Positions 1 through 10,700 of a stretch of DNA of 14,079 bases are shown piece after piece. The position numbers were made by a program, and so were the translations under genes. The stretch covers positions 1 to 14,079 of the forward strand of contig MGXX01000074.1 in the NCBI GenBank assembly GCA_001801515.1. Reading direction: 5' to 3'. The DNA is from Gammaproteobacteria bacterium RIFCSPHIGHO2_12_FULL_38_11 (GTDB taxonomy: Bacteria; Pseudomonadota; Gammaproteobacteria; Coxiellales; Coxiellaceae). The notes beneath the pieces are model-generated. The model searched no databases. It had not been told where the DNA came from and saw nothing but the letters and a program-made list of their open reading frames with translations. Positions within the stretch are counted from its first letter, which is position 1, and the number at the start of each line of letters is the position of its first letter.

Positions 1-630
1 AAAGATATTATCAATATTCGTCGACAAGAATCGATGTTTGAGTTAATGCATGTGGCTTGTGCCTGGTCGACAAAATTATTAGATATTGCTGCACTGGGCG
101 GTGGATTGTCATTGCAGCGTCACACGGTTGAAACTTATTTTAATGCGCTAGAAACACTTTATTTGATTGACCGTATTCCAGTTTATGGGAAAACAGATTA
201 TGAGCGTGCGGGCAAAAAATCGAAGTTGATTATGAATGATAGTGGTGTGATGTCATCACTTTTGAGATTAAGAATAGATGATCTACGATTTGACGCTGAT
301 CGCGTTGGAAAATTAATGGAAACATTTGTTGGCAACGAATTGCAAAAGCATGTTGATGCTACAGAGGGCCAGTGTATTTTGTATTATTATCGTGATCGAG
401 AAAAAAGAGAAATCGATTTTATTATTGAAAATGAAAGCGGTGATTTGCTTGGCATTGAAGTAAAAGCAAGCACTAGCGTGGATGTGGCGGACTTTAAACA
501 TCTTAAGTGGTTTAAAGAAAACATAAAATTAGGACGAAAGAATTTTACTGGTATTGTATTGTATACCGGTGTTCATCTTGTATCATTTGGTGCAGGATTA
601 TGGGCTGTTCCTATTTCGGTTTTATTTTAA
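1..630 (+). CDS. DUF4143-type AAA ATPase, C-terminal part (5' end outside window)
   Basis: The reading frame is open from base 1, so this is the tail of a longer gene; the first ATG at 34 is internal. The visible part matches the C-terminal half of the predicted ATPases that carry DUF4143. It has a winged-helix-like stretch (LSLQRHTVETYFNALE, about nt 109-156), then KLIMNDSGVMSSLL, then a PD-(D/E)XK-like nuclease-fold ending with REIDFII (nt 406-426) and GIEVKAS (nt 451-471), and the family's usual close with FGAGLWAVPISVLF. The P-loop domain would lie upstream of the window. Proteins of this family are of poorly known function and often sit in variable regions. The stop codon is one base before neuB, so the two may be co-transcribed, but nothing suggests a role in sugar metabolism. 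Family assignment is confident; function is not. Confidence 0.85.
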   Translation, partial: KDIINIRRQESMFELMHVACAWSTKLLDIAALGGGLSLQRHTVETYFNALETLYLIDRIPVYGKTDYERAGKKSKLIMNDSGVMSSLLRLRIDDLRFDADRVGKLMETFVGNELQKHVDATEGQCILYYYRDREKREIDFIIENESGDLLGIEVKASTSVDVADFKHLKWFKENIKLGRKNFTGIVLYTGVHLVSFGAGLWAVPISVLF

Positions 631-631
631 T

Positions 632-1714
632 ATGAAAAATCAAACAACATTGATCATCGCTGAAGCGGGTGTGAATCATAATGGAGATATCAAACTCGGA
701 TTGCAATTAATTGATGCCGCAAAAGAAGCAGGTGCAGATGCGGTTAAATTTCAAACTTTTTCTGCTGATGCATTAGTCTCTAAAAATGCACCTAAAGCAG
801 CTTATCAGAAGCAAAATACATCGAATGCTGAATCTCAGTATGAGATGCTAAAAAAATTAGAACTCACTGAAGAAGCGCATCATATTTTAAAATTACATTG
901 CGATGCTGTTGGTATCCAATTTCTTTCAACCCCTTTTGATGGCGTCAGCGCTGATTTTTTACTCAAACAATTAAAATTAAAAACAATCAAAATTGCGTCA
1001 GGCGAAATTGCAACAGCGCCATTGTTATTGCAAATTGCCAGAGCTAATCCAGAGGTGATTCTATCAACAGGAATGGCTAGCTTAGGTGAAATTGAGCAAG
1101 CGTTGGCTGTTTTGGCTTTTGGATATTTAAATTTAAATGAAAAGCCATCTGTTGCTGCATTTATGCAAGCTTATTATTCGGAAGCGGGCCAGGAAAAATT
1201 AAAAGAAAAGGTATCGTTATTGCATTGCACGTCTGATTATCCCGCTGATTTTAACAGCGTTAATTTAAGAGCAATGGATACATTGAAATCTGCTTTTGGA
1301 TTGTCAGTGGGTTATTCAGATCACACACAAGGAATAGCTATTCCAGTTGCTGCTGTTGCGCGGGGTGCATGCATTATCGAAAAACATTTTACGTTAGATC
1401 GTTCTATGCCGGGGCCAGATCATAAAGCATCATTAGAGCCGATTGAGTTAAAAAATATGGTGACGGCTATTCGTGAAGTAGAGGTGGCATTAGGAAGATC
1501 ATTAAAAATACCGACTCAAAAAGAATTAGATACCAAAGCGGTTGCTCGAAAAAGTTTGGTTGCAGTAAAGACAATAAAATCTGGTGAAGGCTTCACAGCA
1601 GAAAATATTGCGCTGCAACGGCCTGGAAATGGCATATCACCCATGCTTTATTGGGAATATTTAAATCGTGTTGCATGCAGGGATTATCAGGTGGGTGAGT
1701 TGATTGAAGCGTGA
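632..1714 (+). CDS. neuB: N-acetylneuraminate/legionaminate synthase (NeuB/LegI family)
   Basis: Predicted to condense phosphoenolpyruvate with an N-acetylated hexosamine (ManNAc or a 2,4-diacetamido-6-deoxy sugar) to a nonulosonic acid in the cytoplasm. The 360-aa length is normal. The N-terminal TIM barrel starts at IIAEAGVNHNGD (residues 8-19) and includes GADAVKFQTF (34-43), LSTPFD (98-103), KIASGE (120-125), LLHCTSDYP (196-204), the metal-ligand histidines in YSDHT (H231) and EKHFT (H252), and PGPDHKASLEP (260-270). A C-terminal SAF (antifreeze-like) domain spans about 305-355. These motifs match NeuB/LegI better than PseI. I chose the ATG at 632, where family homology begins. The same frame is open upstream to an ATG at 554, but that would overlap the ATPase gene with unrelated sequence. 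No clear Shine-Dalgarno is visible, so translation may be coupled to the upstream stop at 628-630. Residues 165-193 form a loop longer than in the shortest NeuB proteins. The exact substrate (Neu versus Leg) cannot be told from sequence. Confidence 0.88.
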   Translation: MKNQTTLIIAEAGVNHNGDIKLGLQLIDAAKEAGADAVKFQTFSADALVSKNAPKAAYQKQNTSNAESQYEMLKKLELTEEAHHILKLHCDAVGIQFLSTPFDGVSADFLLKQLKLKTIKIASGEIATAPLLLQIARANPEVILSTGMASLGEIEQALAVLAFGYLNLNEKPSVAAFMQAYYSEAGQEKLKEKVSLLHCTSDYPADFNSVNLRAMDTLKSAFGLSVGYSDHTQGIAIPVAAVARGACIIEKHFTLDRSMPGPDHKASLEPIELKNMVTAIREVEVALGRSLKIPTQKELDTKAVARKSLVAVKTIKSGEGFTAENIALQRPGNGISPMLYWEYLNRVACRDYQVGELIEA

Positions 1715-1719
1715 TTGGA

Positions 1720-1809
1720 ACTAGGCTGTTGAAATTGCCTAGTAGGCTTACTAGGAAGTCAATACTTCCTAGTAACCCTACTAGGAAGTATTGACTTCCT
1801 AGTAGAAAA
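1720..1809. repeat. Three tandem 30-bp palindromic CTAG repeats
   Basis: Six CTAG tetranucleotides lie at 1721, 1739, 1751, 1769, 1781 and 1799, giving spacings of 18, 12, 18, 12, 18. This defines three 30-bp units (1720-1749, 1750-1779, 1780-1809) of the form ACTAGG-N12-CCTAGT-A-N5. Unit 2 is a perfect hairpin with 11-bp arms (1748-1758 and 1765-1775) and loop TCAATA. Unit 3 is another, with arms 1778-1788 and 1795-1805 and loop TATTGA. The two loops are reverse complements, so units 2 and 3 also pair with each other. Unit 1 is a diverged copy with 7-bp arms (1720-1726 and 1737-1743). No T-run follows, so this is not a standard intrinsic terminator. It could be a REP/MITE-like element or an operator array before neuD. 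Confidence 0.85.
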
Positions 1810-1904
1810 GATTCATCTTGCTTAAATTGGTTGAAAGCGGATATTTGAAACGCAGTGGTAAATCAAAAACAGACCCTCATTCAACTTATTCCAAACGGTA
1901 AAAT

Positions 1905-2540
1905 ATGAATAAACTCATTTATATTTTAGGCGCAGGTGGTCATGCGAAGGTATTGCTTGAATGCTTGCAAAAAAATCCTGAAATAAAAATAGGCGGATTT
2001 TTAGAGGTTGATGAAAAATTAATTGGTCAATCCATTTTTGGCGTGCCAATTTACGAGCAAAATAAGAAATTAGCTGAAGTTTATTCGGAATCAATTGTGT
2101 TGGCAAATGGCATTGGTTCAATTGATTTATCTACACTACGTCGTAAGCAATTTGAAACATTCAAAAAACAAGGTTACGATTTTTACTCGTTTTGTCATCC
2201 AACTTGTTATTATTCGCACGATGTATTGCTAGAAGAGGGTGTGCAATTGCTTGCACGCAGTACCGTTTTAACGGGTACAAGAATTGGCTATAACACCATC
2301 ATTAATACATCAGCATCCATTGATCATGATTGTGATATTGGAAATCATGTGCATATTGCACCAGGCGTTGTATTATCAGGCGGTGTAACAGTTGGGGATA
2401 ATTGTCACATTGGTACTGGCGCAAAAATTATTCAGGGTATTAAAATTGGTGAAAACGTTGTGATTGCGGCGGGCGCGGTGGTGATTTCAGATGTGCCTGC
2501 TCATTCTCGTGTGGCTGGAGTGCCGGCAAAAATATTTTAA
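1905..2540 (+). CDS. neuD: NeuD/PglD-family sugar O- or N-acyltransferase
   Basis: A 211-aa protein of the sialic acid O-acetyltransferase NeuD / PglD family, expected to move an acetyl group from acetyl-CoA to a nonulosonic acid or to its amino-sugar precursor. The N-terminal Rossmann-like domain opens with IYILGAGGHAKV (residues 5-16, GAGGH at 9-13). From about residue 105 there is a left-handed beta-helix built from hexapeptide repeats (VTVGDNCHIGTGAKIIQGIKI and flanking turns). The catalytic histidine is in IDHDCDIG (H141). The protein ends in VAGVPAKIF, as usual for the family. The start at 1905 fits the family N-terminus; the ribosome site is weak. It lies 190 bp after neuB, behind the CTAG repeat array, and 12 bp before the nucleotidyltransferase gene. 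NeuD (O-acetylation of sialic acid) and LegH/PglD (N-acetylation of the precursor) are hard to separate by eye, so the symbol is provisional. Confidence 0.8.
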   Translation: MNKLIYILGAGGHAKVLLECLQKNPEIKIGGFLEVDEKLIGQSIFGVPIYEQNKKLAEVYSESIVLANGIGSIDLSTLRRKQFETFKKQGYDFYSFCHPTCYYSHDVLLEEGVQLLARSTVLTGTRIGYNTIINTSASIDHDCDIGNHVHIAPGVVLSGGVTVGDNCHIGTGAKIIQGIKIGENVVIAAGAVVISDVPAHSRVAGVPAKIF

Positions 2541-2552
2541 AATGGAATGGTT

Positions 2553-3629
2553 ATGACAATAAACAAGGATAGTTGGCATCGTGTATTAATTCGTCCAGAT
2601 TATTCTGTTATTTCTGCCATTGAGACAATCAATAAAGAAGCGCTTGGTGTGTTATTGGTAGTAGATGACAATAACGTTTTGTTGGGCGTTATTACGGATG
2701 GAGATATACGCAGACATTTATTGAGACAGGGAAATTTAGAAGCGCCTGTTTCAACTATCATGAATAAAAATCCAAAAATTGCTTATGAAAATCAAACACG
2801 AGAGCAGTTATTAATTAAAATGCAAAATTTGATTATTTTGCATTTACCGATTGTAGATGACAATCACCGAGTCGTTGGGTTAGAAACATTAAATCATTTA
2901 AGTGCTAAAAAACAGTTGCATAATCCGGTGATATTTATGGCAGGTGGATTGGGAACGCGCTTGCATCCATTAACATTAGATTTTCCAAAACCATTAGTTA
3001 AAGTGGGTAATAAGCCCATTCTTGAAATTTTGCTCGAAAATTTTATCAATCAGGGTTTTGTCCATTTTTATTTTTCAGTCAATTATAAAGCAGATATGAT
3101 TCAACACTATTTTGGATCGGGTGAACGATGGGGTGTGGATATTCAATACCTTTATGAAAATCAGGCATTGGGTACGGTGGGAAGTTTAAATTTGTTGCCA
3201 TCAATTCCGCAATTACCTTTTTTTGTTGTTAACGCAGATATCATGACCAATTTAAATTTCGAGCAAATTTTAGAATTTCATACTCAAAATTCATATCAAC
3301 CAGTTGCAACCATTTGTGTGCGGCAATATCAAAATACGATTCCCTATGGTGTAGTACAAATCGATCAACATCAGCATAATTTATTGGGTATCCATGAAAA
3401 ACCAACGCAATCTTATTTTGTCAATGCCGGAATTTATATTCTTAATCCCACAGTCTTGAGTCATCTTCCGCAAAAAAACACATTTTATGATATGCCATCG
3501 CTTTTGTTGGAATTAGTAAAAAATAATCAATTTGTGGCGACGTTTCCAATTCAAGAATATTGGCTAGATGTGGGTTCGCATGCGAATTTATCACAAGCGA
3601 TGATAGATTATGAGAAAGTATTTGTTTGA
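2553..3629 (+). CDS. CBS-domain sugar-1-phosphate nucleotidyltransferase (PtmE-like)
   Basis: Two CBS repeats come first (about residues 15-57 and 68-116, each with a VVDDN / IVDDN core), followed by a nucleotidyltransferase domain from about 126 to the end. The signature MAGGLGTRLHPLT..FPKPLVKV (129-151) is the nucleotide-binding loop, and FVVNADIM carries the metal-binding aspartate. This architecture is that of PtmE, the glucosamine-1-phosphate guanylyltransferase of Campylobacter legionaminic acid synthesis, and of similar genes beside neuB/neuD. It probably makes the NDP-amino sugar that enters the legionaminate/neuraminate branch. I prefer the ATG at 2553 because GGAA (2544-2547) sits at a workable distance. 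An in-frame ATG at 2547 would add two residues but leaves no room for a ribosome site. An ATG at 2542 is out of frame and stops at once. The last 22 bp overlap the end of the convergent gene on the other strand. Confidence 0.85.
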   Translation: MTINKDSWHRVLIRPDYSVISAIETINKEALGVLLVVDDNNVLLGVITDGDIRRHLLRQGNLEAPVSTIMNKNPKIAYENQTREQLLIKMQNLIILHLPIVDDNHRVVGLETLNHLSAKKQLHNPVIFMAGGLGTRLHPLTLDFPKPLVKVGNKPILEILLENFINQGFVHFYFSVNYKADMIQHYFGSGERWGVDIQYLYENQALGTVGSLNLLPSIPQLPFFVVNADIMTNLNFEQILEFHTQNSYQPVATICVRQYQNTIPYGVVQIDQHQHNLLGIHEKPTQSYFVNAGIYILNPTVLSHLPQKNTFYDMPSLLLELVKNNQFVATFPIQEYWLDVGSHANLSQAMIDYEKVFV

Positions 3630-5422
3630 ATATTCAGTAAGATCTTTTTCCAATCTTTCAGATAATGTTCTGAAGTATGCATGTAGGTATCACAAAATAT
3701 TGTTCTAGCCTCTTGTACTGGTTTGCTGTTCCACCATGCAGTGGGATTATCAGCCATTTCATTTAAAAATTCAGCGGCTGATTCGGGAGTTGCATGGTAA
3801 ATTTTTGCTTCATGTAATAGCTTAAAATGGGGTTTTGCGTTATTACGGATTGGCCAAAATTTTTTATCCCAAAATAAAATGGTTGGGATATTGAGAGCGA
3901 GACCATAAAGAAAGGTTGTATTTAAATTGTCAACAATCAAAATTTTTGTATCTTGCAACCGCTCAAAAAAAGTTTCTTTGTTATTGCCACTGTCAATTTT
4001 TATCGTTTTCCAATCTGATTGAAAATGAGGTGGTATTTTATGGCCTGGTTTTGGTCTTATGGTGATGTTATGCAGAATATTACAGTCTGTTGCCTGTAAA
4101 AAACGTTTTTGCCAAGCAATATAGCCAGTTGATTTTTGTGCGGAAAAGAATGGTAGAAAAAAAGGGTATGTGCTACCACAAGGCGTAATCGTCCATAAAA
4201 TTTTATCTCGCTTTGTATTATTGTTCACTGCTTCTTTAATTAATTCTGACGTTAAAATCACGGGTGCAGCAATAACATTTTTATCGATCCAGCCGCATGA
4301 AATGAAAATATCCGTGTTGTTTCGCTCTAACTGTTCGTGGGTGTGATACTCAAAATGCCCGTAGGTACCGCCATGTTGTAGAGACACAAGTTTAGAACCT
4401 GCTTCGGCACATTGGGCTGCCCAGCATTGCATGAGCGCATTGTCTAGCCAACCAATCGCAAAAATAACACTGGGTTGATAGGGAAAAGAAGCAGCACTGC
4501 GTTTGACGACATCATTATAATTTTCTAAAAAATCAAGCGGCAAATTAACGATTAACGTTTCTAAAATTAAGCGGGAAAAACGGCTTTCGTTTTCCAGTGT
4601 GACTAGCTGTCTTCGAATGTCATTGTTACCACTTTTTTTATTTTGATTGGGTGTTTTTTTATCTTGATGAATAAAAATAGGAATTATTCTAAGCTTAGAT
4701 AGCAGGATTAATTTAAGAAGATTTTTTTTCCCGCAAAATATAATATCCGTGCCACATAACCCAACTATTTTTTTTCTAAACAACTTAACAAAAAAAGTGG
4801 TTAAATTAATTAGTAGTTTAGCTTTTAATGAATAACAATGATCGCGATTACTATTTGATGGCAGTTTGTCTGATTCTAAATCCCAGTGATTATTTTTATA
4901 ACGAGTCATGGGTTTAAAAAGAATATTCCAAATTTGTGTTAATAGTTGATGATTCCAAGCATCACTATATCCGGCGCAATATAAAAAATCAGCGGTGCTA
5001 TTGAGAGTAATAAATGATTCAGGAGTGATGCCAATTGTGTCTAGATTGTGATGTAAGGCGTGTGCTTTTTTTAAAATAACTACGCGTTGATAAAGGGTTT
5101 GAATATAGTGCAGCAAGAATGGGCCAATCACAATGCGCCAGTATTGCAGGGAATAGTTAACATGGTGTGTTGTATTGAGCCACTGTGATAGTTTTGGCAA
5201 TAATCTTTCATAGATTTTAGCTGTGAAATTGAAACTATGGCGTGAATCGATCCTTCTTAATGCGGGATGATCAAATACGATTTCTTTGTTGTGATCGAAA
5301 GATTGCTTCTCATTATCAGGTATACACCATTCTTCCAAATAAATGCAGGGTTGTGATAAATCTTGAAATCCGTCTAATTTTGTCAGAATCAGGAAGTTAG
5401 TTTTTGTTTTGATCTGTTTCAT
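3608..5422 (-). CDS. LIC12162-family putative transferase
   Basis: A 604-aa protein recognised as the LIC12162 family (TIGR04331), large putative transferases found in O-antigen and sialic-acid-like gene clusters; the reaction is not established. Landmarks are the N-terminal LTKLDGFQDLSQPCIYLEEWC (residues 13-33, split here by family variation), SLQHGGTYGHFEYHTHE (347-363) and FISCGW, and a late LIVDNLNTTFLYGLALNIPTILFW (495-518). The last of these resembles the nucleotide-sugar-binding part of GT-B glycosyltransferases. There is no signal peptide, so it should be cytoplasmic. The start ATG overlaps the stop of the upstream gene by four bases (ATGA), so translation is probably coupled and both are read from the minus-strand promoter near 6822. 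Its 3' end overlaps the convergent nucleotidyltransferase gene. Best guess: transfer of a sugar or nonulosonic acid onto the glycan or protein acceptor. Confidence 0.78.
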   Translation of the reverse strand: MKQIKTKTNFLILTKLDGFQDLSQPCIYLEEWCIPDNEKQSFDHNKEIVFDHPALRRIDSRHSFNFTAKIYERLLPKLSQWLNTTHHVNYSLQYWRIVIGPFLLHYIQTLYQRVVILKKAHALHHNLDTIGITPESFITLNSTADFLYCAGYSDAWNHQLLTQIWNILFKPMTRYKNNHWDLESDKLPSNSNRDHCYSLKAKLLINLTTFFVKLFRKKIVGLCGTDIIFCGKKNLLKLILLSKLRIIPIFIHQDKKTPNQNKKSGNNDIRRQLVTLENESRFSRLILETLIVNLPLDFLENYNDVVKRSAASFPYQPSVIFAIGWLDNALMQCWAAQCAEAGSKLVSLQHGGTYGHFEYHTHEQLERNNTDIFISCGWIDKNVIAAPVILTSELIKEAVNNNTKRDKILWTITPCGSTYPFFLPFFSAQKSTGYIAWQKRFLQATDCNILHNITIRPKPGHKIPPHFQSDWKTIKIDSGNNKETFFERLQDTKILIVDNLNTTFLYGLALNIPTILFWDKKFWPIRNNAKPHFKLLHEAKIYHATPESAAEFLNEMADNPTAWWNSKPVQEARTIFCDTYMHTSEHYLKDWKKILLNIQTNTFS

Positions 5423-6783
5423 GCAATAATTTCGTTAGATTCCTTTTGCGCCATTCCAAGCAAGATTGTATTTTCTTGTATAAACTGACTGCCGATCTTC
5501 ACTTTTATTTTGTCTAATGCGTAACGTAGTTCTTCAACAAAAATGGTTGATGGAAAACTGTTTTGTAAAAGTATTTTTTGTAGATGGAGATTTTCATCGG
5601 TTTCCACCCAGGTATGATTGACTCGCGCTTCCATTTCAATCACAGCATCCAGTATTTCTTGTGGTGTGTTGGGTAGAATTTCTGTATTTTTTTCTTCAAG
5701 TCTGCTGTGAGTAGTGACATCTGTTATGTTTGGAAATTCTTTTTCTAATTCTTTAAAAGAAAGTATTTTTTTTGTATCGCGGTAACGAATTTTTTTTGGA
5801 ATAAACAATAGACAGGGATACCAAAATTGTAACTGGCACAATAGCGGAAATAAATCAGTAAACAATACTGGTTTTTTGAATAATTGCGAGATGCAATCTA
5901 GTCCAGTTGAGGTTGAAATCATAAAGTGACAATGTGCGGCTAAATAGATGTCAAGCAAGTCGCAGCGCTCTGGATGATTCGCAAAATCGATGATATTGGG
6001 ATGATTGACGTTAAATGGTTTGGTAACGTGTTTTCCCATGCGAAAAACCATATACCCTTTTTTTGCTAAAAATAATGCCGCTTCACAATAATTACCAATA
6101 GCAGCATTACGACTATCATGATGTCTAAATAAGTTTTTACCGGGTGCGCGATAATCTAAATATCCTGCATCACGAACCAGTATGCAAACAAAAGGCTGAT
6201 TATTCTGTAGCCCCATGCTATTTAATATTTTTTTTGCTTTATGTATTTCTCGAGGCGTAAAGTAGAGGTATGGCATGTCACGTTTTTCTAAAAGCTGTTG
6301 ATGATCTCGTCCCAGTTTGCAGCTTTCAAATGCTTTGACAGAATCCTTCCGATATATCTCGCCCAGTAAAATACCCAACGTCTTATCTAATTTATGACAC
6401 AGCCTGGGAAGTGGTACAATCGGCAGCACTCTTTTCCACATTCTTGATAGCTGTGCATTGCACACCATGGTTTCTTGATAAAATAGATATAATTTCCTTT
6501 TTTCGTACAGATTTTCAAGCTGATCTAATAACATAAATTCAGCATTTGCTGAGAAGTGTCCAATGCGTGACGATAGTAGCATGACAAAATGTATTTTTAA
6601 AAATGGCCTCATCCCTATTATGAACAATGCAAGGGGCAGTGTTAATATGAAATTTAACGTGCTGGAAACGTAGTATTTGATTCTTTTGCTAATATAAGCA
6701 AAGACCGCACGCAATCCATTTTGACGCTTTTCATTTTTTAAATTCACGATAATGGATGTTAATTTTTTGTATACAAATTTCAT
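5419..6783 (-). CDS. TIGR04372-family glycosyltransferase
   Basis: A 454-aa protein with the landmarks of the TIGR04372 glycosyltransferase family of surface-polysaccharide clusters: LSSRIGHFSANAEFML (residues 70-85), CILVRDAGYLDYR (200-212), the RHHDSRNA segment (220-227), YMVFRMG (244-250), IIDFANHPERCDLLDIYLAA (264-283) and ISTSTGLDCISQLF (289-302). The last block resembles the donor-binding Rossmann domain of GT-B enzymes. A hydrophobic segment at about 41-58, after a basic N-terminus, may hold it at the inner membrane. It is the first gene of a two-gene minus-strand unit with the LIC12162-family gene (4-bp ATGA overlap). Both sit between the legionaminate-type and pseudaminate-type blocks, which suggests they use one or both activated sugars. 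Donor and acceptor cannot be inferred from sequence. Confidence 0.78.
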   Translation of the reverse strand: MKFVYKKLTSIIVNLKNEKRQNGLRAVFAYISKRIKYYVSSTLNFILTLPLALFIIGMRPFLKIHFVMLLSSRIGHFSANAEFMLLDQLENLYEKRKLYLFYQETMVCNAQLSRMWKRVLPIVPLPRLCHKLDKTLGILLGEIYRKDSVKAFESCKLGRDHQQLLEKRDMPYLYFTPREIHKAKKILNSMGLQNNQPFVCILVRDAGYLDYRAPGKNLFRHHDSRNAAIGNYCEAALFLAKKGYMVFRMGKHVTKPFNVNHPNIIDFANHPERCDLLDIYLAAHCHFMISTSTGLDCISQLFKKPVLFTDLFPLLCQLQFWYPCLLFIPKKIRYRDTKKILSFKELEKEFPNITDVTTHSRLEEKNTEILPNTPQEILDAVIEMEARVNHTWVETDENLHLQKILLQNSFPSTIFVEELRYALDKIKVKIGSQFIQENTILLGMAQKESNEIIA

Positions 6784-6821
6784 GGTATTTTAATAACCTA
6801 CGTTTTATTGCAATAATAATC

Positions 6822-6850
6822 ACTATACTGAAAGAGTATTATGGAAACAA
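6822..6850 (-). promoter_or_regulatory. Sigma-70-like promoter for the minus-strand transferase pair
   Basis: On the minus strand TTGTTT (6845-6850) is followed by exactly 17 bases and then TATAGT (6822-6827), a 5/6 match to the -10 consensus; the -35 matches 3/6. Transcription would begin near 6815, about 30 bases before the ATG ending at 6783. Confidence 0.5.
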
Positions 6851-6894
6851 TAATCTGTTTTTATTCGAGCATCATTTTTTAGTTGCGATTCTAC

Positions 6895-6918
6895 CAGGAT
6901 GATCCTAGAATCATCCTG
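6895..6918. repeat. 24-bp perfect inverted repeat in divergent control region
   Basis: CAGGATGAT (6895-6903) and ATCATCCTG (6910-6918) are perfect reverse complements around the 6-base loop CCTAGA. There is no T-run, so it is not a terminator. It lies between the divergent promoters and touches a possible -35 of the plus-strand operon, so it could be an operator for a dimeric regulator. It shares a central CTAG with the array at 1720-1809 but is otherwise different. Confidence 0.6.
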
Positions 6919-6947
6919 ACATAAACGGGGAGTGTGTACGCGATAAT
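6916..6947 (+). promoter_or_regulatory. Weak candidate promoter for the plus-strand pse/acyl operon
   Basis: CTGACA (6916-6921) and GATAAT (6942-6947) each match consensus 5/6, but the 20-base spacer is too long for a good sigma-70 promoter. The -10 would place the start near 6954, about 25 bases before the first ATG. Some promoter should lie in this 195-bp gap because the next gene on the minus side is divergent. This site is only the best candidate. Confidence 0.25.
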
Positions 6948-6978
6948 GTGGGCTTTTTATGCGCCCTCTTAACCAAGG

Positions 6979-10005
<3,027 letters not shown>

Positions 10006-10009
<4 letters not shown>

Positions 10010-10698
10010 AAATTGCGATTATTCCAGCCCGCGGTGGCAGCAAGCGAATCAAAAACAAAAACATAGTTGATTTTCTCGGAAAGCCACTTATTTATTATTC
10101 ATTGCAGGTGGCAAAAGAAAGTGGGCTGTTTGATCAAATTCATGTCTCGACAGACAGTGAGGAAATTAAAAATATCGTTGAATCGTTGGGTTTTTCGGTA
10201 GACTTTATGAGAGATCCTGTTCTGGCGGATGATTATGTTGGCACTTTGCCTGTCGTGCGTTGGGTGTTGCAAACCTATCAAACACGACAACAGCATTATG
10301 ATGATGTGTGTTTGATTTTGCCAACCGCTTCGTTAATTGAGCCTGATGATTTACGAAATTCATATCGACTATTTGAATCACTTGAAAAAAAATATTCTAT
10401 TTTGCCTGTTGCTTCTTATCCTGCGCCAATTGAATGGGCGTTTTCTCAACGTGAATCTGGTGTGCTGGATGCATGTCAACCCAATATGTTTCAAGTGCGT
10501 TCACAAGACTTGGAAAAAAAATATTTTGATACGGGTACCTTTGTTTGGTTTTCAAAAGAGCACGCGCAGTCTGATGCATTGGCGGGTGATGAAGGGTTTG
10601 CTTCCTATGTGTTAGATAGATATAAGGCGGTTGATATTAATGATAGGGAAGATTTGGAATTTGCTAAAGTGATTAAGCTTGGCTTGCAGTGTAGGTAA
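10006..10698 (+). CDS. pseF: Pseudaminic acid cytidylyltransferase, PseF
   Basis: Activates pseudaminic acid with CTP to CMP-pseudaminic acid, the glycosyltransferase donor. The 230-aa length is typical. The CMP-NeuAc-synthetase-like nucleotide loop IIPARGGSKRIKNKNI is at 5-20, followed by LIYYSLQVA and HVSTDSEEI. PAPIEWAF (140-147) and the segment MFQVRSQDLEKKYFDTGTF are features of the PseF branch rather than NeuA. The gene starts inside the pseC stop (ATGA) and ends two bases before the KAS III start, so the classical pse genes and the acyl genes form one transcript. The hydrolase PseG and synthase PseI, which should act between PseC and PseF, are not seen in the window. Confidence 0.93.
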
Positions 10699-10700
10699 AA

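Noticed and set aside
554..631. Upstream ATG that would extend neuB by 26 residues
   Set aside because: The extension overlaps the ATPase gene in another frame and has no resemblance to the NeuB N-terminus, which begins just after 632.
632..1714. Calling this gene pseI to complete the pse pathway
   Set aside because: The motifs (IIAEAGVNHNGD, LLHCTSDYP, PGPDHKASLEP) are those of the NeuB/LegI branch, and the neighbours are neuD- and ptmE-like.
1748..1805. The two hairpins as intrinsic terminators after neuB
   Set aside because: Arms are strong but no T-run follows on either strand, and the doubled, phased arrangement is unlike a terminator.
1720..1809. A small CRISPR array
   Set aside because: The conserved part is itself palindromic over 24 of 30 bp, the gaps are only about 6 bp, and no cas genes are present.
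1818..1847. Possible promoter before neuD (TTGCTT, 17 bases, ATATTT)
   Set aside because: The -10 fit is poor in every register; not convincing enough to list.
1806..1901. A 31-codon open frame after the CTAG array, ending in ...DPHSTYSKR and a stop at 1899-1901
   Set aside because: It has no start codon and no recognisable family. It might be the tail of a lost gene cut by the repeat array, but the length is within chance.
6949..6966. GGGC...GCCC hairpin just before the dioxygenase gene
   Set aside because: Only four pairs, with no T-run in the right place; too weak to call a terminator or attenuator.
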